Positions 10,639 through 19,221 of a DNA stretch of 64,000 nt are shown one piece after another. The translations under genes and the position numbers were made by a program. The stretch covers positions 1,798,001-1,862,000 of the forward strand of contig JAGTPG010000002.1 of assembly GCA_018195615.1 (NCBI GenBank), given 5' to 3'. Positions within the stretch are counted from its first letter, which is position 1. Each line of letters opens with the position of its first letter. Below the pieces are notes generated by a model. The model was not told the origin of the DNA. It ran no database searches and was given only the letters and a program-made list of their open reading frames with translations. The DNA is from Streptomyces tuirus (GTDB lineage Bacteria; Actinomycetota; Actinomycetes; Streptomycetales; Streptomycetaceae).

Positions 10639-11927
10639 CAGGTGCCGAGAGCCGTCTTCGACTCGGTGAAGAACTGCTTGACGGCCTCGCCCACCGACCG
10701 CTTGCCCAGGGCGAGTTCCTCGGCGATGCGCAGGAACGCGGACTCGCAGATGTCCGCGCCGTTCGGGTGCGGCGTGATGGGCTCCAGGACCCCGGCTTCG
10801 ACGAGGGACTCCTCGTAGGCGGCGATCGCCTTGTTGACCTCGTCGGTGGGCTTGTACGCGTCGTACTGGGCCTGCGTCGCGGGCACGCCGCGGTCGTAGC
10901 CCATGATCTTGGCGACCTCGGGGTCGTGGACCATGAAGTCGATGAACTGGGCGACTTCCTTGGGGTGCTGGGTGCGCTTGGAGGCGCTCAGCATGAGCGA
11001 ACCGAGGTACTGACCGGTCTTCTTGCCGTCCGTGGTCGGGATGGGAGCCAGGCCGTACTCGCTCTTGCCCTCCGCGGTGTACCGGACGGTGAAGTTGTCC
11101 CAGGTGAACTCGCCACCGGCGAGCTCGGCGGCGACCGCCGACTTGGGCTTGATCTGGGCGACCTTCTTGGCGTCGGTGTAGATGCCGTCCTTGACGCCCT
11201 TCTCGGCCTTCGTCCACCAGTCCGTCAGATCGGCCTCGTCGAAGCCGAGTCCGTCCTCCGTGAAGAACGCCTTGCCGTTCTGACGCAGGTACAGGTCGTA
11301 GAGGTACATGACGCCGTACATGCCGCTGTCGCCGGCGCGGCCCGTCCTGTCGCGGATCTTCTTCATCGCCGCGTCGAAGTCGTCCCAGGTCCAGCCCATC
11401 TCCGGCTTCACACCGGCCCGCGTGTAGACGGGCTTGTCGATGACCAGGGCCATGGAGTTCGATCCGACCGGAACTCCGAGGAGCTTGCCGTCGATCTCGC
11501 CGAACTTCTCGAGTCCGGCGCGGAATCCCTCCATCCGGAGGTTGCCGGCCTTGGCCTGCTCGCTGAGATCGAGCAGCACGTTCTTCGCGTCGTATTTGCG
11601 CAGGAACCCGATGGCATTCTGGAAGACGTCCGGCGGATTTCCGCCGGAAGCCTGGGTGTTGAACTTCTTCCAGAAGTCGAGATAGGGCTGGAAGTCCGTT
11701 TTCACCTTGATCTTCGGGTACTTCTTCTCGAAGAGCGCGATGGTCTTGTTGATGCGCTGGGCGCGGTCCTCGGCACCCCACCACGCGTAACGGATCGTCA
11801 CCGTCCCGTCCGCGGAAGCCCCTCCGTCGCCACCGCAGCCGGTGGTCGCCGCCAGCCCCAGCGTGGCCGCCGTGGCACCGGCCGCCTTCAGGATCGTACG
11901 TCTCTCAACATTCCTGCCGTTCACCAC
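10638..11927 (-). CDS. Extracellular sugar-binding lipoprotein (CUT1 family)
   Basis: From GTG 11927 the protein is 429 residues. The N-terminus carries an RR pair (VERRTILKAAG) and a lipobox-like TTGCGG, so it is probably a Tat-exported lipoprotein. The rest is a family 1 solute-binding protein with the opening VTIRYAWWG, the GNPPDVFQN segment near residue 90 and the late helical pair common to the class. GTG 11927 is preferred over the upstream ATG 11945 because GGGAGG lies 7 bp upstream of it. It is the first gene of the operon. With the downstream lyase, it probably binds rhamnogalacturonan-derived oligosaccharides. This is inferred. Confidence 0.92.
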   Translation of the reverse strand: MVNGRNVERRTILKAAGATAATLGLAATTGCGGDGGASADGTVTIRYAWWGAEDRAQRINKTIALFEKKYPKIKVKTDFQPYLDFWKKFNTQASGGNPPDVFQNAIGFLRKYDAKNVLLDLSEQAKAGNLRMEGFRAGLEKFGEIDGKLLGVPVGSNSMALVIDKPVYTRAGVKPEMGWTWDDFDAAMKKIRDRTGRAGDSGMYGVMYLYDLYLRQNGKAFFTEDGLGFDEADLTDWWTKAEKGVKDGIYTDAKKVAQIKPKSAVAAELAGGEFTWDNFTVRYTAEGKSEYGLAPIPTTDGKKTGQYLGSLMLSASKRTQHPKEVAQFIDFMVHDPEVAKIMGYDRGVPATQAQYDAYKPTDEVNKAIAAYEESLVEAGVLEPITPHPNGADICESAFLRIAEELALGKRSVGEAVKQFFTESKTALGT

Positions 11928-11960
11928 GGTTGGACCTCCCCGCACGTCGTCCCGCTTGCA

Positions 11961-11984
11961 TGAATCGTTTCAAGTAAGCGCTTG
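11961..11984. promoter_or_regulatory. Candidate LacI-type operator pair upstream of the sugar operon
   Basis: Two adjacent palindromic sequences lie 34-60 bp upstream of the binding-protein start: TGAATCGTTTCA (11961-11972) and AAGCGCTT (11976-11983). Palindromes centred on CG with A/T-rich flanks are typical of LacI-family sugar repressors. No LacI gene is in the window, so the regulator would be encoded elsewhere. Confidence 0.4.
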
Positions 11985-11999
11985 CTGGCACAAGTTACG

Positions 12000-12351
12000 G
12001 AGGGGCTGAGAGTGCGTCAATGTTTCGGGCAAGAATTTCTTACCGAGGGCCCGAAGGGCGGGGCGGAGCAGCGCCCGCCCGGCGGGGGCACGGCGTGGTG
12101 ACGTCACTGGTGAGACGGGTGCGACCGGAGGGTCGAACGGGGCCCGACGCGTCGCGACGATTTCGGTCGCGACCGAAAGGCGACGGCGGGGCGAGGACGC
12201 GGGGCGGGCCGGACGGTGTCCGGTTTCCGGCAGGCGCTGTCGGCCGGCATCGAGATCGAGACCCCGCCGACGGGCACCCGCAGAGCCCCGTCTGGCAGAC
12301 AACGACGGCGGCCCACCTGCACAGTGTGTGCAGGTGGGCTGCCGATCCGGG
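12000..12351. other. Intergenic region upstream of the sugar operon, with 18-bp palindrome
   Basis: These 350 bp hold no convincing gene. They contain a perfect 18-bp palindrome at 12161-12178 (TTTCGGTCG/CGACCGAAA), a possible distal operator, and the hairpin at 12311-12339 that follows the tRNA. The remainder is GC-rich without recognisable structure. Confidence 0.45.
12311..12339 (-). terminator. Hairpin downstream of tRNA-Val (second copy)
   Basis: A perfect 12-bp stem, GCCCACCTGCAC/GTGCAGGTGGGC with a 5-nt loop, starts 12 bp beyond the tRNA 3' end. It has no T-run, which is common for streptomycete terminators. It probably ends the tRNA transcript. Confidence 0.55.
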
Positions 12352-12423
12352 TGGGCGATACTGGGTTCGAACCAGTGACCTCTTCGGTGTGAACGAAGCG
12401 CTCTCCCACTGAGCTAATCGCCC
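12352..12423 (-). tRNA. tRNA-Val (anticodon CAC), second copy
   Basis: This is identical over all 72 nt to the tRNA at 2277-2348, including the TTCACAC anticodon loop. The immediate flanks differ apart from a few bases, so the repeat is the tRNA itself. Confidence 0.96.
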
Positions 12424-12499
12424 GGGCGCAGGAAGAAGATTACCCCATGTCAGCGGGTGCCAGTGACCGGACGGCCGGCATCGGCACCCCCGCCACGGA

Positions 12500-12958
12500 T
12501 CACTGGTTCTTGATCTTCCACGGCATGACTATGCCGAACTTCCACAGGTAGATACCGGCCAGTACGGCCACGATCACCAGCCCGATCGACGTCAGGATGA
12601 TGTTCCGGCGCCGCACCTTGGGGTCGAGGGCACGCTGTGCCGCTTCCGTCACCTTCCGCTTGGTCCAGCGGAGCACCAGCTGGGCCCAGACGAACTCGGT
12701 GGCCCAGATCGCCATGCCACCGAAGATCACGACCCAGCCCGGTCCGGGCAGGGGCAGCATGATGATGCCCGCCACAACGACCGCGAGCCCGATGATGAAG
12801 ACGCCGACCTGCCAGCTCACGTGCAGCACACGGCGCGCCTTGATGAATTCCGGAGCACGCGAGCCGAGCCCCCGCTCCTGCTCGCTGTGCACCTCGTCCG
12901 TCCCCGTCTCGTCCGACGCCACGGCCACCTCGCCCGGCTCGTTACTCCCCGTATTCAT
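12500..12958 (-). CDS. PGPGW/TIGR02611 family membrane protein
   Basis: The protein has 152 residues. It has a charged N-terminus of about 45 residues, two close membrane segments flanking the motif LPLPGPGWVV near residue 70, a cytoplasmic basic helix (RWTKRKVTEAAQRALDPKVRRR), and a third membrane segment near the C-terminus. The PGPGW motif defines TIGR02611/PF09656, a family of unknown function common in actinobacteria. ATG 12958 is taken as the start; an upstream in-frame ATG at 12991 lacks support. It is divergent from ssgB with about 190 bp between them. Confidence 0.85.
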   Translation of the reverse strand: MNTGSNEPGEVAVASDETGTDEVHSEQERGLGSRAPEFIKARRVLHVSWQVGVFIIGLAVVVAGIIMLPLPGPGWVVIFGGMAIWATEFVWAQLVLRWTKRKVTEAAQRALDPKVRRRNIILTSIGLVIVAVLAGIYLWKFGIVMPWKIKNQ

Positions 12959-13149
12959 ACGGGCAAACACTACCCGAGCGAAACCAGTCACCGGAATGGA
13001 CGCATGACGCGAACGATCTCTCGGCCGGAAGAGTTACGTAAAGGCACGCAAAACACTCAGAGGGGTTTACAACGGCACCGTAGGTGGCATGTCGATTTCG
13101 CCGACGTGCGAATCCCCGAGCGCACACTGAGCGAAAGGCCCTGGCGCTT

Positions 13150-13563
13150 ATGAACACCACGGTCAGCTGCGAGCTGCACCTGCGCCTCGTTGTGTCGAGC
13201 GAGTCCTCCCTGCCTGTCCCCGCAGGCCTGCGGTACGACACGGCCGACCCCTACGCCGTGCACGCCACCTTCCACACCGGAGCCGAGGAGACCGTCGAGT
13301 GGGTGTTCGCCCGCGACCTCCTCGCCGAGGGACTTCACCGCCCTACGGGCACCGGAGACGTCCGCGTCTGGCCGTCGCGCAGCCACGGTCAGGGCGTCGT
13401 GTGCATCGCCCTGAGCTCACCGGAGGGCGAGGCCCTGCTCGAGGCCCCGGCAAGGGCCCTGGAGTCCTTCCTGAAGCGCACCGACGCCGCCGTGCCGCCC
13501 GGCACGGAGCACCGGCATTTCGATCTCGATCAGGAGCTCTCGCACATCCTGGCGGAAAGCTAG
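13150..13563 (+). CDS. ssgB: Sporulation-specific cell division protein SsgB
   Basis: This intact 137-residue SALP-family protein begins MNTTVSCELHLRLVVSSES. It carries the conserved segments YDTADPYAVHATFHTG and VEWVFARDLL expected of SsgB, with the usual length. In Streptomyces SsgB is recruited by SsgA and in turn positions FtsZ at future septa of sporulating aerial hyphae. This is established for the family. ssgB is required for sporulation and its transcription is developmentally controlled. The upstream 190 bp form a divergent promoter region with the PGPGW gene. A purine-rich GAAAGG about 11 bp upstream may act as the ribosome site. Confidence 0.96.
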   Translation: MNTTVSCELHLRLVVSSESSLPVPAGLRYDTADPYAVHATFHTGAEETVEWVFARDLLAEGLHRPTGTGDVRVWPSRSHGQGVVCIALSSPEGEALLEAPARALESFLKRTDAAVPPGTEHRHFDLDQELSHILAES

Positions 13564-13854
13564 GGCGAGGCCCTCACAAAGCCGCCCGGCGCCGTCGACT
13601 CGGGGAGACGGCTCGGGCCCGGACAACCGCATACGGGATACACCGGCGTCGGCACCGCGCGTCTCGCGGGGCGGCGCCGGTTCGCGTGTGCCACGGCCTG
13701 CACGTCGTCGGCCCGGGCGGGGAACCATGGTGAGCCGGGCTGCGTTGTATTCGAAGCCATGTGCGGGCATGAGGGCGGTCCGGCGGTGGTGGAGCCGTTA
13801 CCATCGGCCAGCATCGGCGGGCGCCTGCCCGACCCCCAGGCCAGGGAGCGAATC

Positions 13855-14415
13855 GTGCTGATCACCCACGACACCCGGTGCGCCCTCGACACCGTGGTCG
13901 ATCTGGTGAACACCGCACCGGAGGACGACACGGCACCGGACGGGCTGCCGGACGTGGCGACACTCGCGGATTTCGTACGAAACCACGAAATCAGCGATGT
14001 CGGAGTGCTCTCGGAGTTCGATCTCTCGGCGGTGCGGAAGATCCGCGGGCGGTTCACCTCCGTCTTCGCCGCCCCCGACGCCCGGACCGCCGCGAGCATG
14101 ATCAACGAACTGGTCGCGGCCGCCGGCACCACCCCCCGGCTCACGGACCACGACGGCTACGACTGGCATGTGCACTACTTCGCGCCCGGCGCCTCCGTCG
14201 CCGACCACCTGGCCGCCGACTGCGGGATGGCGCTGGCCTTCTTCGTGGTCGCCGGGGAGCAGGAGCGGCTGCGGCGGTGCGAGGCGCCCGACTGCCGACG
14301 GGCCTTCGTCGACCTGTCCCGCAACCGCTCGCGCCGCTACTGCGACAGCCGCACCTGCGGAAACCGCCTGCACGTGGCCGCCTACCGGGCACGCCGCAAG
14401 GAAGCCGCGAGCTGA
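13855..14415 (+). CDS. ABATE/CGNR zinc-finger protein
   Basis: The protein has 186 residues from GTG 13855, with AGGGAG eight bases upstream. The N-terminal ABATE-type domain includes ALDTVVDLVNTA and is followed by helices. The C-terminal CGNR zinc finger comprises CEAPDCRRAF, then RRYCDSRTCGNR near residue 165, giving four Cys ligands, with basic residues after it. Such proteins are probably transcriptional regulators related to stress or antibiotic resistance. No target is visible. It follows ssgB after a 290-bp gap on the same strand. Confidence 0.9.
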   Translation: MLITHDTRCALDTVVDLVNTAPEDDTAPDGLPDVATLADFVRNHEISDVGVLSEFDLSAVRKIRGRFTSVFAAPDARTAASMINELVAAAGTTPRLTDHDGYDWHVHYFAPGASVADHLAADCGMALAFFVVAGEQERLRRCEAPDCRRAFVDLSRNRSRRYCDSRTCGNRLHVAAYRARRKEAAS

Positions 14416-14487
14416 CGGACCGATCTGCGCGAGGTCATCGATGCCGACGCGGTCCCGGCGGGTGGCGCCGGGCACCGCGGGTACGGC

Positions 14488-14640
14488 TCACAGCAGCAGC
14501 AGGTCGTGCAACGAGGCCATGAGCAGCAGACTCCCGATCACCGCAAGGAAGATCATCAGCGGTGGCTGGGAAAGGGCGAAGAGGCAGCCGCGTGGCTCGT
14601 CCTGCGGCGGCGCGGGGTCGCTCTGTGTCGTGTCCAGCAT
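14488..14640 (-). CDS. Small single-pass membrane protein (50 residues)
   Basis: From ATG 14640 a 50-residue protein reads MLDTTQSDPAPPQDEPRG, then one strongly hydrophobic segment (PPLMIFLAVIGSLLLMASLH) and ends DLLLL. The polar, Pro-rich N-terminus followed by a single membrane span is a typical small membrane protein, and a clean stop follows. It matches no family known to me. The coding strand shows the expected third-position G/C bias. It is antisense to nothing else convincing. Confidence 0.65.
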   Translation of the reverse strand: MLDTTQSDPAPPQDEPRGCLFALSQPPLMIFLAVIGSLLLMASLHDLLLL

Positions 14641-14791
14641 CTCGCGGCGATGATGACGCAGTCGGCCGACCGGACGCGATCAGCGCCCCTGTTCGGAGCG
14701 GGAGTGCGCCGATTCCGCGAGGTCCGGTTCAGGTTGTGATCACTTCCGCGCGCCCTCGGACCCCCTGTGACGATTCAGCCCGCGCGTACCG

Positions 14792-15228
14792 TCAGATGCC
14801 GTGCTTCTTGAGGATGGCCTCGATGTCGCTGAAGTCGTCGTCTCCCCGGGGGCCGTCGTGGGTCGGGTCGCCGGGCGGGAGCCCTGGCCCAGTGAGGGCG
14901 CCGAGGCCGCCGGGGCCGCCGCGTCGGGTCGGGCCGCCGCGCGGGCCTCCCTGCGCTCCTTGCGGGTACCACCGCGGCGGCGCTCCACGACGCGAGTGGT
15001 CGCGAACAGCGCCCATGCGACGCCGAGCACCCCGAAGCCCACCCAGGCCGTCGGGCTGAATGCGGTGTCGGCCAGCCACTCGACGACTCCGGTCATCACC
15101 AGGCCGATCGGCACGAGGGAGTAGGCGGCGATACGGGTCGCCGCGAGGAAGCGCTTGCGGTACGCCGTGACGACCGCAATGCCCAGGCCTGCCGCGGACA
15201 CGGCGGAGCAGACTGTCTCGGCAATCAT
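14792..15228 (-). CDS. Hypothetical membrane protein with acidic C-terminal tail
   Basis: The reconstructed protein has 145 residues from ATG 15228. That start has a perfect GGAGG five bases upstream, better than the in-frame ATG at 15243. Two or three membrane segments (IAVVTAYRKRFLAATRIAAYSLVPIGLV and WVGFGVLGVAWALFATT) precede a basic stretch (VERRRGGTRKERREARAAAR), a Pro/Ala linker and an acidic tail ending DIEAILKKHGI. One base is missing near 14865, which hides the tail in the raw frame. I do not recognise the family. It is divergent from the DsbA-like gene. Confidence 0.65.
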
Positions 15229-15443
15229 CCGGTCCTCCAGCATGGCGCGGTCGAGCAGGGGCTTCGTCCCTTCCATCCTGCACCCGCCGCGGCCCGGCGG
15301 GCCATGCCCCGGCCGGACATCAGGGACATCTCCGGGTCGTCTCCTCCCCAGGTGCCGGTGCGGGCCGCACCCTCCAGGGCCGGGCGGCTCCGGCCCCACG
15401 GTCCGATTGGGGCCGGAGCCGTGAGGGCTGGAAGACTGTCGGT

Positions 15444-15980
15444 ATGAGCGACACCTCTCCCGCCGGTCCCGCCGCCCCTGTTCTCGAGATCTGGTGCGAC
15501 CTCCAGTGCCCGGACTGCCGCACCGCGCTCGCCGACCTCGGCGCCCTGCGCGCCCGCTACGGCGACCGTCTGGAGCTGCGGCTGCGGCACTTCCCCCTGG
15601 AGAAGAACAAGCACGCCTTCGCCGCCGCACAGGCCGCGGAGGAGGCGTGGGCACAGGGCCGGGGATGGCCGTACGTCGAGGCCCTGCTCGGGCGGGTCGA
15701 GGAGCTGGGCCGTGAGGGAGAACCCTTCCTGGTCGAGCTGGCCCGCGAACTCGATCTGGACGCCGAGGAGTTCGACACCGCGCTGATCGACGGCCGGCAC
15801 ATCCTGTTCGTGGACGCCGACCAGGCCGAGGGCAAGGCGATCGGCGTGACCGGCACCCCGACGTACGTCATCGGCGGTGAGCGGCTCGACGGGGGCAAGA
15901 GCCAGGAGGGGCTGCGCGAGCGGATCGAGGAGATCGCGGACCGGCTGCTGGCGGGGCAGGAGAAGGAGCAGCAGGGCTGA
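15444..15980 (+). CDS. DsbA-family thioredoxin-fold protein
   Basis: The protein has 178 residues with no signal peptide, so it is probably cytoplasmic. The active-site motif CPDC lies near residue 22 (IWCDLQCPDC), followed by a helical insertion with the HFPLEKNKHAF segment. The cis-Pro loop TGTPTYVIGG lies near residue 137. This is the FrnE/DsbA-like 2-hydroxychromene-2-carboxylate isomerase or disulfide isomerase type of fold. Substrate unknown. The CxxC suggests thiol-disulfide exchange or mycothiol-related chemistry, which is inferred. Confidence 0.88.
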   Translation: MSDTSPAGPAAPVLEIWCDLQCPDCRTALADLGALRARYGDRLELRLRHFPLEKNKHAFAAAQAAEEAWAQGRGWPYVEALLGRVEELGREGEPFLVELARELDLDAEEFDTALIDGRHILFVDADQAEGKAIGVTGTPTYVIGGERLDGGKSQEGLRERIEEIADRLLAGQEKEQQG

Positions 15981-16005
15981 GGCACCGGCCCCTGGCCCCT
16001 GGCCC

Positions 16006-16830
16006 CTACAACAGCGGCTTGTACATGGCGTACCGCTCGGTCTCGTAGCCGAGTGACGCGTACAGCCGCTCCGCCGGGTCGTTGCCCGCGAAGACGTTGA
16101 GGCCGATGGTCCGCCTGCCCTCGACGATCGTCTGGGCCTCCGCCAGCAGCATGAGGGTACGGCCGTGTCCCTTGCCCCGGTGGGCGGCGTGGGTCTCGAC
16201 ATCGAAGACGAAGGCGTTGTCCCGGCGCAGCGCGAGCCACAGGGCTCCCACCGGTGTCCCCTCGTGTTCCACGACGCTGATGAGCATGCCGGGGGTGGCG
16301 AGGCCCTCGGGCAGCAGGGTGGCATGGTCACGCTCGGACTTGGCCCGGGCCTCGGCCTCCGGGACACCCCGCTCGATCCAGCTCTGCGCGTAGTCCTCCT
16401 CGCCCTTCTCCAGCCAGGGGCCGAACTCCGCCTCCGTCATGGGCCGGGCGCGGCTGCCCTCCGGCAGGGCCGGCGGGGTGTCACCGAGCGCTTTCACCAT
16501 GCCGCGGTTGCGCACGACGTAGCCGAGCGCCGTGGCCAGCCGGAACGCCGGCTCGGCGTCGGCGGGCACCGCCACCTCGATACGACGGCACCCCCAGCCG
16601 CGCGCCACCTCCTCCGCGGCGAGCGCGGCCACCGTGCCCCGGCCACGCCGGCGGTCCGGTTCCTCGATGCGCAGGTTCATGATCCGGGCCACGGCGTCGC
16701 CGAACACGGGGTGCGTGCCGAGGTGTATCGCCCCTACGGGACGGCTGTTCACGCACACCTGGTAGCGGCGTGAGCGCGTCCCGTCGGCGTTCTGCTGAAG
16801 CGGCTCGGTCGGCCGCAGGGTCGTGGTCAT
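16006..16830 (-). CDS. Two-domain GNAT N-acetyltransferase
   Basis: The protein has 274 residues and contains two GNAT folds. The N-terminal domain has the acetyl-CoA loop RRRGRGTVAALAAEEVA near residue 60. The C-terminal domain has HRGKGHGRTLMLLAEA near residue 215 and the late motif NDPAERLYASLGYE. The second domain has the better Q/RxxGxG/A motif and is probably the active one. The start at ATG 16830 follows a weak ribosome site. Substrate unknown. It converges with the DsbA-like gene. Confidence 0.85.
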   Translation of the reverse strand: MTTTLRPTEPLQQNADGTRSRRYQVCVNSRPVGAIHLGTHPVFGDAVARIMNLRIEEPDRRRGRGTVAALAAEEVARGWGCRRIEVAVPADAEPAFRLATALGYVVRNRGMVKALGDTPPALPEGSRARPMTEAEFGPWLEKGEEDYAQSWIERGVPEAEARAKSERDHATLLPEGLATPGMLISVVEHEGTPVGALWLALRRDNAFVFDVETHAAHRGKGHGRTLMLLAEAQTIVEGRRTIGLNVFAGNDPAERLYASLGYETERYAMYKPLL

Positions 16831-16899
16831 CAGGGGTGTTCTACCCGCAACCACGGCCCTGTTCAGCCGAATATCCGAGGCCTGCCGGTCCGAGGCCGG

Positions 16900-17721
16900 T
16901 CAGGGGTCGAGGTCGTTCCCGGACCGCTCCTCGAAGTTCCGCATGGCCTTGGCGGTCACCGGGCCCGGCGCGCCCGGCAGCTCACGGTCGTCGACCCGGT
17001 GCACGGCCTGCACGTCCCGCAGCGTGGACGTCAGGAAGACCTCGTCGGCCCGCTCCAGGACGTCCAGCGGCAGGTCGGTCTCCGTGGCGCCGGTCCAGTC
17101 GATCGCCAGCGCCCGCGTGATGCCGGCGAGGCAGCCCGAGGCGAGCGGCGGCGTGTGGATCTCACCGTCGAGGACGACGAAGACGTTGGACCCGGTGCCC
17201 TCGCAGAGCTGTCCCACGGTGTTGGCGAACAGGGCCTCGGAGGCGCCCTGTTCGCGGGCCCGGGCGAGGGCGACGACGTTCTCGGCGTACGAGGTGGTCT
17301 TCAGGCCGGTGAGCGCGCCGCGCTCGTTGCGGGTCCAGGGGACCGTGATCACGGCGGTGGAGTCGGGGCGGCGGGTGGTCCCGCCGAGGGCGACGACGAG
17401 CGTGGGGCCGTGTTCGCCGCGGTCGGAACCGAGCGGGCCGTGGCCGCCGGTGTAGGTGATGCGGAGGCGGCCGAGCGGCACGGGGTTGGCCTCGAGGACG
17501 GCGGCGCAGGCGCGACGCACCTCGTCGTGGTCCGGGTCCGGCAGTCCGAGGCCGCGTGCCGACCGGGTCAGCCGGTCGAGGTGCCGGGTGAGGGCGAAGG
17601 CCCGGCCGTCCACGGCCTTCACCGTCTCGAAGATGCCGTCGCCCACGGTCAGGCCGTGGTCGAAGACGGAGACACGGGCGGACTCGATGTCCTGCAGTCC
17701 GCCGTCGAGCCAGATCTTCAC
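16900..17721 (-). CDS. Aminotransferase class IV, probable aminodeoxychorismate lyase
   Basis: The protein has 273 residues of the fold-type IV PLP enzyme family. It has SVFDHGLTVGDGIFET near residue 20, the Lys-bearing LKTTSYAENVVA segment near residue 145 and the EGTGSNVFVV motif near residue 180. Its GTG start overlaps the stop of the chorismate-binding gene (GTGA), so the two are translationally coupled. This pairing points to 4-amino-4-deoxychorismate lyase (PabC), which yields p-aminobenzoate for folate. Branched-chain or D-amino-acid transaminase activity cannot be excluded from sequence alone. Confidence 0.85.
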   Translation of the reverse strand: MKIWLDGGLQDIESARVSVFDHGLTVGDGIFETVKAVDGRAFALTRHLDRLTRSARGLGLPDPDHDEVRRACAAVLEANPVPLGRLRITYTGGHGPLGSDRGEHGPTLVVALGGTTRRPDSTAVITVPWTRNERGALTGLKTTSYAENVVALARAREQGASEALFANTVGQLCEGTGSNVFVVLDGEIHTPPLASGCLAGITRALAIDWTGATETDLPLDVLERADEVFLTSTLRDVQAVHRVDDRELPGAPGPVTAKAMRNFEERSGNDLDP

Positions 17722-18803
17722 GTCAGGTCCTCTCCACTCACCTCGTACGCTCCCGACGCTATCGCGAGCAGCCGGGCCGCCTTCAGCTCGGTCTCCCGCC
17801 ACTCCCTCTCGGGATCCGAGCCCCAGGTGATGCCGGCGCCGGTGCCGAAGCGCAGCAGGCCGTCGGCCCGGTCGATCCAGAAGGTACGGATGCCGACGGC
17901 CAGCTCACCGGCCCGCCGATCCGCGTCGACCCAGCCGATGCCCCCGCAGTACGGCCCTCTGGGCGCCGTCTCCAGGGCGTCGATGATCCGCAGGGCGCTC
18001 GACTTGGGCGCGCCCGTGACCGAGCCGGGCGGGAAGGCGGCGGCGAGCAGCTCGGCCCAGCCGGCACCGGCCCGCAGCTCGCCTCGGACCGTCGAGACGA
18101 GATGGACCAGCCCCGGGTGCTTCTCGACGGCGCACAGGTCGGGCACCGTCACACTGCCGGTGGCGCAGACCCGCCCGATGTCGTTGCGGACCAGGTCCAC
18201 GATCATCACGTTCTCGGCGTGGTCCTTCTCCAGCAGGTCCGCCTCGGTACGGCCGGTCCCCTTGATCGGCCCGGACTCGACGACCCGCCCCTCGCGCCGC
18301 AGGAACAGCTCGGGGGACGCGGTGGCGATCTCCACGCCGTGACCGGGCAGGCGGATCGTTCCTGCAAAGGGTGCCGGGTTGCCTCGGGCCAGCAGTGCGG
18401 TGAGGGCGTCCACGTCGGCGCCGGGCGCGACGGGCGCGGACAGGACCCGGCACAGGTTGGCCTGGTAGACCTCGCCGGCCGCGATGTGCTCGCGGATCCG
18501 CCGTACCGCCCTGGTGTACGCGGCGCGGTCGAGCGAGGACGTCCAGTCACCGGCGGCGGGTCCACGCCATGCGCCGGGCACCGGAGCGGGCACGGGCGTC
18601 TGGTGCACCTCCCGGAAGCGGGCGCAGGTCAGACGGCCCTCGAAGTCGGCGCAGACAGCCCAGAAACCGCTGGATTCCAGGGCCTCGGGGTCGTCGGTGA
18701 CGTCGAGGAGCCCGGTGGCGACGCGGTCACCGAAGCGGGCGAGAGGAGGGTGGTCGAGCACGCAGTCGAGTCTATGGCGGTGTCCTGCGGGTGACCGGGG
18801 CAT
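17718..18803 (-). CDS. pabB: Aminodeoxychorismate synthase component I / chorismate-binding enzyme
   Basis: The protein has up to 361 residues. The C-terminal 250 form the chorismate-binding domain, with the segments YTRAVRRIREHIAAGEVYQANLCR, SPELFLRREG, PIKGTGRTE, DLVRNDIGRV and PGSVTGAPK in order. This is the PabB/TrpE pattern, and the PIKGT motif points to PabB. The N-terminal domain is short. GTG 18761 is an alternative start that gives 347 residues beginning at LDHPPLARFGD, the more usual start in relatives. No glutamine amidotransferase gene lies nearby, so PabA would be encoded elsewhere. Confidence 0.88.
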   Translation of the reverse strand: MPRSPAGHRHRLDCVLDHPPLARFGDRVATGLLDVTDDPEALESSGFWAVCADFEGRLTCARFREVHQTPVPAPVPGAWRGPAAGDWTSSLDRAAYTRAVRRIREHIAAGEVYQANLCRVLSAPVAPGADVDALTALLARGNPAPFAGTIRLPGHGVEIATASPELFLRREGRVVESGPIKGTGRTEADLLEKDHAENVMIVDLVRNDIGRVCATGSVTVPDLCAVEKHPGLVHLVSTVRGELRAGAGWAELLAAAFPPGSVTGAPKSSALRIIDALETAPRGPYCGGIGWVDADRRAGELAVGIRTFWIDRADGLLRFGTGAGITWGSDPEREWRETELKAARLLAIASGAYEVSGEDLT

Positions 18804-18938
18804 GTCCCCTCAGGGGCCACTGCGACGTCCCTGAGCAGGGGAAGCGCAGCACGCTGCACAAACGGGTTTTTGTGCTGGCCCGGGAATCCGCTAGAGTTCA
18901 ACTCGTCGCCGGGCCGCGAGAGCGGACCGAAACGACAA

Positions 18939-19011
18939 GCGGACGTAGCTCAGTTGGTAGAGCGCAACCTTGCCAAGGTTGAGGTCGCGAGTTCGAGCCT
19001 CGTCGTCCGCT
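18939..19011 (+). tRNA. tRNA-Gly (anticodon GCC)
   Basis: This is a 73-nt cloverleaf with acceptor GCGGACG/CGTCCGC and discriminator T. The anticodon stem CAACC/GGTTG surrounds the loop TTGCCAA, so the anticodon is GCC. It is the first gene of a five-tRNA cluster on the plus strand. Confidence 0.96.
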
Positions 19012-19048
19012 CGAAGGAAGAGGGGGCTTCCCGGTCCCCTACACTCCT

Positions 19049-19120
19049 GGTGGAGTGGCCGAGAGGCGAGGCAACGGCCTGCAAAGCCGTCTACACGGGT
19101 TCAAATCCCGTCTCCACCTC
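19049..19120 (+). tRNA. tRNA-Cys (anticodon GCA)
   Basis: This is a 72-nt cloverleaf with acceptor GGTGGAG/CTCCACC, an anticodon arm with loop CTGCAAA (anticodon GCA), and T arm CGGG-TTCAAAT-CCCG. It is second in the tRNA cluster. Confidence 0.95.
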
Positions 19121-19123
19121 CAA

Positions 19124-19195
19124 GGACGATTAGCTCAGCGGGAGAGCGCTTCCCTGACACGGAAGAGGTCACTGGTTCAATCCCAGTATCGTCCA
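19124..19195 (+). tRNA. tRNA-Val (anticodon GAC), copy 1
   Basis: The acceptor is GGACGAT/ATCGTCC with discriminator A. The anticodon stem CTTCC/GGAAG has loop CTGACAC, so the anticodon is GAC (reads GUC and GUU). It begins only a few bases after tRNA-Cys. Coordinates may be off by one base. Confidence 0.94.
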
Positions 19196-19221
19196 CTGGA
19201 TCTGCTCGACGATCCGAACCC

